Shown: piece after piece, positions 55,113 through 64,000 of the stretch
How positions within the stretch are numbered: the first letter of the stretch is position 1
Layout of the letters: the number at the start of each line of letters is the position of its first letter
Assembly (NCBI GenBank): GCA_039619475.1
Contig: CM077116.1
Coordinates: forward strand, 384,362,760 to 384,426,759
Reading direction: 5' to 3'
DNA length: 64,000 nucleotides
Origin: Icerya purchasi
Taxonomy: Eukaryota > Arthropoda > Insecta > Hemiptera > Monophlebidae
Program-made: the position numbers and the translations under genes
Notes under the pieces: generated by a model
What the model saw: only the letters and a program-made list of their open reading frames with translations
Told to the model about the DNA's origin: nothing
The model's database searches: none

Positions 55113-58100
55113 AGACTCTTTGATGCGAGGAAACTATAGAAGGTAATTCGAATTTTTTTTAAGAAGAAACGGAAAAAAATCGTTAAAAGTATAAAATCAA
55201 AAGATCTCGAAATATACGCAATGCGTTGAGCATCGACGAGAGTTAAACATAATACAAACGCGATGAGTTGGAAACCGGCGAAGATGGATTTATGTCAAGT
55301 CCTATAAGAAAGAGATGAAGATAGCATGACAAAGTTTCTGTTTATTTATCATATCACAAGACGTTCATAAAAAAAGATAATCAACATTGTATTCAGTATT
55401 AGCGGGGAGTTCTAATTAAGCACTCCAGGATCGTTGTTCTCGGATAGATGAGAAGAAAAGAAAAAAATGGCCACCACCGATGAATCTGTTTCCTTTAACT
55501 GTGTACCGTTAAATCGTATAGAGATTATTTCACACGGTTCTGCGCGTCCTGGTTTTAATGAAGTTTCTTTTGGTTCAAAGCACTTTTTTCCCTACGAGGA
55601 GCTTAAATTCAAACAATTGCAGCGAAATGGTTAAAAATCTTGTTACATTTTTCCTTTCTTTCGCAACGGCTCAACTATCTAACAGTGAGTAGAAAAGGAA
55701 TAAACTCGTAATTTGAATAAAAACAGAAAAGATGGAAATGAATGAAAAAAGGGTAGCGGTTAATAAAGTAAATCTGCGAATGAATTCAAAGGCAACAGTG
55801 GAGCGGCGGGATTATTAAAACGTGTACGATTCGTGGGCGACAGGAGAAAAGGTCTAAATATTTAAAAGACACTAAAGAAAAGGATAACGGCGCAGAAAGG
55901 AAAGACGAATTCAAGAGAAGGGGTAAGGGAAATAGTGGAGCCGAAACTGTCTGGAAAACGGAAGTTTATAAAGGTAACGAACACTGGAAATGTGTGAGAT
56001 AGCTGCTTATTTATTTAATAGTATCGTGCTCATAGTAGCGCGAAACCAATTGCAGTGCACTCGTTGAATCAGTTGGCATGAAATAGATATTTCAATAAGA
56101 TATATTTACCGGCGGGAACAACATGCAGTCGAACATGATCTAAAATTAGGAGAATTACGGGGGAGTACTGCGGCGAAAGGTTAATAAAAGTTCACGGTGG
56201 GCTGTGAATCTGGTCGGTAAGACTTTATGCAACAGTCGGTCTAAAAAGATTCTCTTTCACGAAGTGTCGTGATCGATCATGCTCTCCGAGAAATATTCCG
56301 GGCGTAATGCGAGTCTACGCTGGACTGATATTTTAAATATTCGATCGCCAGCCCGATATAAATATATTCCGCGTGTAATTGTAATATCCAAGAGCAGACG
56401 CAGAAACATCTCAATTCAAATAACTAAATAGGTAGACGTAGTCATACTTTCTGATATTATTTACAATTATGAGACTTCTAACAATTGTTGTGTAATTGGG
56501 CATGTGATCGTTTCACCGGCATTTGTCGTTTAACGATTATTCGTATTTTTCACAATTTTAATTTTAGATGGTTGCAAACGTTGCTACATTCTCGTTCAAA
56601 CATAACACCGACAAAACTTAAACTTTTTCCGCGAAAGAATCGGATGAGTTGCGCCTTTTCGAACAGTTTTACAAAAAATCCAGTTAAAAACGAAAAAGTT
56701 ACACTTTTAACTTTACAAATTTCACGCACTGAAAAAAAAAAGAAAAAAAAAAGGTTTTTGTTAGATTCTAGAACCGTATACAATAACTAGACTATTACAG
56801 TCCGAGAAGCAACTTTCGGTTACTGAGCCATTTTCTTAGACTGAGTTGAAATAATTTAATGTATCTTTTATGAGCCTTCCCCGTTGTAAAATATTGACGA
56901 GATTAAATTACGATAGAATTGAAAAACATTAATATACTGCATCCGTAATAAAATTTTTTGGCTTTTTTGTCGGCATAAAATTAAAGTTTGAAAATTTTCT
57001 ACTTATATTTTAGTAATCAACGAGAATTTGATGCAGTGTGTGCGGTTCTGGAATGACGTATATAAAATTTGTTAGTAAATTTGTTGTGAGGTGGTCCGAA
57101 ATTTTACATTCAAAAACCTCCGTCTAAGACATCGATTCCTAACAAACTTTTTAATCTTGTTACCCCTCTATGATTTATCAAGGAAACTGATTCCTCCCCA
57201 TCCCCATTACAATGTTAATAATAAATACGGCACATGTGAATACGAAAATATACTTTATTAATCGTAATAAACTGTACAAAATTAAATGTTCTTACAAGCG
57301 TATTAATGATTTTCAATGCGAAGGTTAGATTTGTATTTGCAAGTTTTTTAATGTTAAGTTTCACTTAAAGCGCATCTCCGGTCATGTTCCGCATGGAAAC
57401 GATTCTTGGCTCTTGTTTTTAGTGCCATTAAAGTGTTGAGAAACCACTCTCACATCTGTAAGTCGTAGCAAACGGTGATTCTTAGAGCTCCATCGTCAGC
57501 TGTAATAGAATATTCAGTACCTACTTTTTCCCAAAATGTACAGAATTATAAAATTCCACTTTTAAAGTGCTATATCCTCATGAGAAATTCTACTTTAGCC
57601 GACACATCTTCGTCTTTAAGAATTTTATCATCCGTAGAAAATGGTCTTAATATCCAAGAGTTGAACTGATGATATGTCTGGGAAATATTACTGCAACGAG
57701 TTGATTATTGGAAATATATGTTGCACTACGATGGGAAATTTTCAAACGCGAGTTTGTCATCTTCTTCATGTATCAGTTGTGTAAACATCGACATTAATAA
57801 TTATAAAATTTGTTATCTATTACAATCGTCATTACCCCCACCGAATAGCTATTTTACCCGCTCCCAATCCGCGTGAAGGTAATTACCCTCAGGCTAGGAA
57901 TCTAGGGTCTAAAGGAACACTAGCGGTCAGATTTCGATAAAAGTGTAAAATTTGTACGGATGTTTAAAAAATTGCGTGGTCATTTGCATTTTGAATTGTT
58001 CACGGAAAACTCGGTATAAAGACAAAATTATTAAAGATCCGGAACAGCTCCCGGGGAGGTATTTTACGTCTTTTTCGGATTTGACAATATCATACCGAGA

Positions 58101-59905
58101 AGGGGGGAGGCAAGAATGGTCGTTTTTTTTAAAATATGTAAATACGGCGATATTTTAACGGATATCGTTCATTTTTTAAAGTATTTATCGGTCTCTTAGA
58201 GAAATGATGGGGGTTTTTAAACAATCCCGGATGTAATAGAAATTCGAAAGGACAGATCGGCATTTTTAAATTCTGTAAAATTGTTTAAGAAACCAAAAGG
58301 AATGAATTCAATATAATCCAGTAGAAGTGAACATTTTTTCGGAAGTTGTACGGCATAGCCGAACGAAACACAATTAACTAATCGAACGCCGTAACTGGCT
58401 GACAGTCCGTTAACACGTAGTTCAACTAGTTTTAACGTGTCGCTATCTCGTCATCATTTTATTTTCACGTTCCTGTCGAGCGAATATCACAGTAAATTTC
58501 TTCTGTATGACCGTACTACTATTATTATTATTATTAAATTCTATTAATTAGCTGTAAATAAATCCATACCTGTTTGTTAATATTTATAAGTACAAAAAAA
58601 AAGTAGTTACCTCGATAAGAAACGGCAATAAGTACAAAATAATTTACACTTTAATGAATTTAAATTTAAAGAAACGTTTGCTATACCATCAGCTACCGAT
58701 ACAGAGTGTGTACTCAAATGAAATTATAAATATAGTGTAATGTTTGTGGTTTTATTTGAGTTTTGTATTATTAGTTGATGATAGACTTTGCTCGATAATT
58801 CTTGTACATTCCTACATTTCCTGTTTCCTCCTTTAAAATTATGCTATTTCGTTCGATTCTCTGTTTACTAAAATAAGAATTAAAAGTCAGCCAGGGGCAG
58901 TTCAGTTATTTCGTTTCGACAGTTACACGCGCATTCCGTTCAAAAATGAAAATAGTTAAAAATTCCGTACAAGTGTAGAGTTTGCTCGTGGAATTTTATG
59001 AGAAATCGCACGCAATTTTAAACGGAATATTTATAAAATCGAGAATTATCCTCCCCATTTCGGATTACAATTCGATTTTACGTCGGCTATTTAAAAAAGC
59101 TCGTAATATTCGTATATTTCCTGGAAAACTGTCGCTTACTTAAACATGTTGTGAACTTTCGTTGATCACTTCTGGTACGAGGATTTAGATGTTTTAATTG
59201 GTACCGAAATTGGCAATATTGCGCAACGCCAGTGTTGCGGCGGGAGGGGTGTGGAGGCAACGTGAACAGGATTTCACCGAAATTCCTTCTGCGCGAATGA
59301 GAGGCGCACGGGGTGACCAGCGGTGCTCATGTTGTTTGAAAATCGCGAGTTTTTCTTCACACTTGTCATTCGCATTAAATATCGCACATCTCGCGCACAT
59401 TAGCGCTGTTGTTATTATTACCGTCATTTACCTGTCTCCGTCAACTCGGACCGAGGCTCTATAAATGGAGCACATGTCACTTATTCTAACGGGAAATTCT
59501 TCTGCGAGGAAATAATTAACAGCCTAATCGACTACCGTCGCGTTCATTTTCCATTTCCCTCTGTGTTCGCCTTTAAAGTATCTCATCGCGTGTCTGAAAA
59601 GGCCGTAATCCGACTAGCGCTGATTTGGACAGATTGAGGCCTCTCAGATAATCGTAGAAATTCGAATAAATCCGTTCGCGATAAAGTTTTTCGCGAAAAC
59701 CGTTCGAGATGGCTCTGCCATGAATTTCGATTGCTGCCTTCGCTACTTGTAATGTTCACACCTTTCTAATACCGAATGATCCGCGAGATCTACGCCGAAG
59801 TATCAAGTCTTCTTAGTGCGAATTGCTTTCCGGAATTCTTGGTTAACGAAACAGATAGCGTTTCTGTAAAAATTGAATAAAGAAAGAGAAATGCTGATTT
59901 CCATC
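55113..59905. other. long unassigned stretch
   Basis: No gene supported. Noted: R2 copy 2 at 58360-58383, an ATT run near 58520-58535, and a GC-richer patch at 59200-59460 where frames open on both strands but carry no recognisable domain. Confidence 0.4.
58360..58383 (+). repeat. Short dispersed repeat R2, copy 2
   Basis: Exact 24-bp match to 23561-23584, same orientation. Confidence 0.55.
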
Positions 59906-60118
59906 GTAAAAAGTCCCGCATATCCTTGTATTGTGGGCTGTAAAGTTAAAGAGAGTTCATAGTGCGGAGCCTAATGGATCTGAAGAAAATATTAGATTCG
60001 GCTTTATTTTTCCACGTGTTTTTTCGGTACCGAGATTATACACAAGACAACTGCCGAAGACTTGTAACAAATTTTGATAGCCGCGAGCTTTCACTGCTGG
60101 ACTACCGCGCTACTTGCT
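59906..60118 (-). mobile_element. SINE copy 7, diverged, full span
   Basis: The low-coordinate end (AAAGTCCCGCATATCCTTGTA, then GGAGCCTAATGGATCTGA) matches the 3' half of other copies. The high-coordinate end (GATAGCCGCGAGCTTTCACTG, then GGACTACCGCGCTACTTGCT) matches the tRNA-like head of the copy at 50172-50438. The middle is strongly diverged; this looks like the oldest copy here. Confidence 0.6.
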
Positions 60119-61692
60119 AATGACCGATATAATAAATACGATAAAAAAAGCCCGACACGACAAAGTATCGAAAGGGAGAAACAATGAAAATGCCTTAAAA
60201 TCGCGCGGAATGAATAAATGAAAATATAAAAATTCAAAACATTTTTTTTTTTTGCTTTCTTGTACGCGGTAAAATTGAAGTACTGCAATTATGGAAAATG
60301 TTCAATTATGTCATATTTCAAATTTCGACCATCCGTGATTTTACTACGGATGATAAAAAGAAGTACTGTATTCGCGGAGTGCTTTGGCACTTCAGCAAAA
60401 GTGTAGCCATTCTGATCACCTAGCTATGTATACACGGATCATGTGTAAACGGGGCTGGTTGCCGGAAGTTGAAATTTCGAATTTAGAACTCTTTTAACAT
60501 CTCGCGTTGTGCACCTGCCGCCTTTTTGGTTACAATCGGGTTTTTCCCATAACTGGAAAACCGGTAGCCGTAGAAAATGGAAATTTTGTACTCGGTATTA
60601 TTCCAGATATATGCCGGACACAATCGGTTGACCCAAACTTCTCTCGGACGGTTTCGTAGAATTTTTCGCTATATAACTCAAAAACGGGTAGTACGTCGAA
60701 ATGTTGAACTGGGGCCGATCGGTTTTTCTTTATTGTATAATAGTTTTACAAAGAAATCATATGTGGGCAACGCATCAGATTTTTTTTTCTTCTTCTGATA
60801 TAATCGCTACTATATATTTTTCGGTTCTTACAGGAAAAAATTAGTAGATGATTTTTCACGATTTTAGCACACTGCTGGCGTAGAAATTGAATTTAACTAG
60901 TGCGCAAGCCGATGACGAGTCATAGATTGGAAAATTTATATCGAACCGAATTAAATTTTTGATCATTAAAACGGTAGATTATTAAAGGAATTAACGCGCA
61001 TAATCGTCGCATGCAGAAGAAGAGACAATGTGAAACAGCGGGGTTAGATTGAGTGTTCTAAGAAAGTGTTTCCCGCTTTTTGCGTATTACCCAGCAAACC
61101 GATTTGCCCGGAAAAATTAAAAGCTTCCCCATCTGAATTAGAATCGACCGAATAATAATAAGTGCACCGTATTTTTCCCCTGGAATGGCGGAGTTTCCAT
61201 GGACGTGAGTACCCATTAGACCGGCAAATAATTTAAAAATTCCAGCGCAACGTCTGTTTTGCGTTCAAAGTAATAAGCCGGCTAACGTATAGCGAGATTT
61301 TAATTATTTCCGGTTAAACGAGGAGTTGCATTATCTCCGTGTAATATTTTTAGCCGTTGTTACCGAACAAATATATACCGCGATCATTTCAGCATTCGCT
61401 TTAACCGATTTTTTCTTATTAGATACACACTTTTAGTCAGCGTATAAATGAAAATTTCTCCCGAAAATAATAAGCAGCGTCGGGGGCTTAAATAAATTAC
61501 AATTAAAAAATTATAATCTCCGTTCCGAGCAGCCCGAGTTCATTTCGCTTATTAATTATACAAAAATCATATTTCCGCAGTTGCAACCATTCAATGTAAT
61601 TGCGATATTCGTTTTTTGTTTTCGTTCCCGAGTAATTATTAATCCCGTAATTAAACGGAACAATTTTTTTCACCCCGCTCTACACTATTTGT
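60119..61692. other. unassigned stretch
   Basis: No recognised feature; base composition is mildly less AT-rich than average. Confidence 0.45.

Positions 61693-61720
<28 letters not shown>
61693..61720. repeat. (TA)n microsatellite
   Basis: A pure TA run. About 45 bp beyond it (61763-61800) ACACATTAAGTTGTGTTTTA resembles the centre of the 48.8-kb palindrome. Confidence 0.9.
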
Positions 61721-61724
<4 letters not shown>

Positions 61725-63262
61725 CGAAGTAAATAATCAAACAAATGCGGATTATTCAGTGACACATTAAGTTGTGTTTTAATGTAATATTTTTAACCGT
61801 TGTATGTTTATAATATGTATTTGTTCGCTAGGATATTACTCTCGAAAAATTAATAAATTTCCGGTACCGCGAATATTGTATTGCGCGCGGAGCCTAATTA
61901 GCTACGAGAACAAAAAGTATCATCGTGTAAATTGGGGATTTGTTTCGTTTCAGATCCAAGTCAGGTCTACATATAATCTAAAATTGATGATTGGTTATAT
62001 CAGAAAAGTCTGAGAAACCAAAGGCGGATTACCGGTAGGAAGTGGCCGCAATATTTTCTTCAAATCTATTCGAATTTTAAGAGGACATTAAGGAAAACTT
62101 TAACTTGACAAATAATTATAATCAAATGTAGGATTTACATATATATATATTCAGGCGCGTATAAAGTTTGGATGAGGCTGAAGTTTCTCAGAGTCTCTAC
62201 TACACTGAACATACTAGAAATAATAAAAAGAGAAATATATTTATTTACGATAATTTTTTTTTTTTTTTAATTTGAACTCACGACATTTGAAAAGTAGTGA
62301 TAGGCATAAATTCGAAAAAAAAAAAATTATATAGCTTAGAAAAAAAAAAAATGTATGTATACATTAAAAAATCTTTATATAATGTTAAATGATAAATTTC
62401 TACTCTTTATTTTTACGAATGACAAAAATTATTTTACCTGAATTAGTAAAAAATTTTATTTCCTGGAAAATTTGTAATAAAATATAAATGAAAAATACTT
62501 CTGGTTACGTAATTCGGGTTATTCCAATTACGTAATTACGAAAAAAAGTATATTAATTTTGATAATTATTCTTGAAAAATTTTCAAATTAAGAAATTGAA
62601 TAAAAAAACACAGATTGTTTATAATTAATTAAATGTTATCAATTTTTACAACCGGAAATAAAATATTATTTGCGCTTAAAAAATAAAAATAAATGTAATG
62701 AAAAGAAAGTAGTTAATAGAGAGAACTTTAATAAATCAATTGTTAATTATTCGAATAATTATTGCTAAACACAGGATTTTATTTAGTTGATAATTGAATT
62801 AATTTTCTGGAAATATTTATTTTTCTTCTTAATCAAAAAATAATATCATTCAAAATTACGTTGAATGATTGAACTTAATGATTATCAATAACCGATTGAA
62901 AAATATTTGCGTTACTCATTAATTGATGAAGATTAATTAAACAATAATATTTTTTCAGAAGTAACAAATTACATTAAACTCTCATTCACACCGTATGTTT
63001 CATCTCAATATGTAAGATTTGAGCAAGAAGCAAAGGTATAATTTAAAAAAAAGTTACACATAACCCTCATCATAACCTCCCCCATAGAGATACGTGCTTG
63101 CTTATACGAGTGACTTCACTTTACTATGCTGTATTTATTTCAATTTTGTAGTTTTTTAGTAACACAAAGATCCGCGGAACACACGTGGTGCAGTCATTTT
63201 ACCATTATTGTTAATAAAGATTCAATTCGTGAGAAAAACTTTTCCGTTTGATAACAAACTTT
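61721..63262. other. very AT-rich unassigned stretch
   Basis: Dominated by A/T runs; no frame with a recognisable product. Confidence 0.45.
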
Positions 63263-63300
63263 ATTATTATTATTATTATTATTTATTATTATTATTATTA
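63263..63300. repeat. (ATT)n microsatellite
   Basis: About twelve TTA/ATT units with one interruption. Confidence 0.9.
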
Positions 63301-64000
63301 CAAAACACCATCTATACGCAAGCAATGCGCGAACGATGGTATATTAACCGATAACATTTATAATTAACAGCTTTTCATTTAACAGAAACAAAATAAAATC
63401 TTTATTAAATTAAATTCTTGGTATCTTCGCTTATAAATATAACAGTAATAAAATGGAATAAAAAGAAAAAAGTGTTTATGATAAATTAAATTTAAATGTA
63501 AACTTATAAAGGTTGTTTCATATTCATGCAAGGAAATTTCATTAACATTATGAAATGTTAAACCAACCCTTAAGTCAGATACCTATCTATTTTTATAATA
63601 ACAAAAGTAATGCCACTTCAGTCAATCATAATTGACAATAATCACAACGCGTAATTGCAAAATAGTAATCTGGGGGGTTGGAATCGCGAATTACTCATGA
63701 CTAACCAAATGAATATGATACTAACACTTCAATAGAGTTATTCGGATGATGATGAAACTGTTTTAATATTTTTTGCAATTATAACGATACCGACATATGA
63801 TATTTTCGAAATTAATTGGTAAGTATTATTTATATTATTTTTTGCGCAAAACATATTTTTGTACAGCATATAAAAAAAAAGTAAATAAATAAATAAAAAT
63901 TTAAAAAGCGGCAGGTTGAGCGATGCAAGAAAAATCCTTAAACTTACATTCGTGTAGTGCGATTTCAATTCCTTCTATTTTGACTTTAGAATACGCTATT
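63301..64000. other. unassigned end of window
   Basis: AT-rich; a 76-codon minus frame at 63738-63968 has no recognisable domain. Confidence 0.45.

Noticed and set aside
59194..59464. Overlapping frames on both strands in a GC-richer patch
   Set aside because: No domain on either strand, and such overlap is expected where GC content lowers stop-codon frequency.

Overview
The window looks like non-genic DNA from a large, AT-rich animal genome, most likely an arthropod. The reasons are the absence of operon structure, the lack of long open frames, abundant (TA)n and A/T tracts, a tRNA-derived SINE family, and many 5'-truncated non-LTR retrotransposons of kinds common in insects. The species cannot be named from the sequence. 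I found no host protein-coding gene, rRNA gene, canonical tRNA gene or CRISPR array that I can support. Every coding signal I recognise is transposon debris.

Four groups of retroelement recur. (1) 'LINE-A', a poly-A-tailed non-LTR family with an RNase H domain. It is mostly present as short 3' ends at 3.6-4.1, 10.5-11.5, 22.7-23.05, 30.1-30.7, 33.5-33.8, 34.0-34.45, 45.6-45.96, 46.12-46.37, 46.47-46.68 and 50.6-51.0 kb. (2) A family with a C-terminal C2H2 zinc finger, a terminal stem-loop and a (GAT)n tail, at 28.0-28.66 and 52.49-52.65 kb. (3) An RTE-like family with a terminal stem-loop and an (AAG)n tail, at 30.95-31.48 and 46.68-46.73 kb; other reverse-transcriptase debris lies at 14.0-15.4 and 27.57-27.94 kb. 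(4) A SINE of about 270 bp with A and B boxes, in seven copies at 3.38, 3.94, 11.8, 27.1, 46.03-46.83, 50.17 and 59.9 kb.

DNA-type and structural repeats: a Mutator-like remnant with inverted ends and a possible FLYWCH fragment (25.65-26.15 kb); two foldback/MITE-like elements (12.84-13.07 and 20.47-20.67 kb); a perfect 106-bp inverted repeat with a 5-nt spacer (48.79-49.00 kb) inside a Helitron-like tract (about 46.9-49.5 kb); a roughly 330-bp satellite in nearly three units (51.05-52.02 kb); a degenerate array of roughly 200-bp units (43.9-44.6 kb); and four further dispersed families seen as two or three copies.

The history is layered. At 46 kb one SINE is split twice: once by LINE-A directly, once by an AAG-tailed fragment that itself carries a LINE-A insertion. 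At 30-31.6 kb an older repeat is broken by LINE-A and then by the AAG-tailed element. At 3.9 kb the order is reversed, with a SINE inside LINE-A. The families were therefore active in overlapping periods. Stretches from 35.6-40.8 and 53.7-59.9 kb hold almost nothing recognisable.
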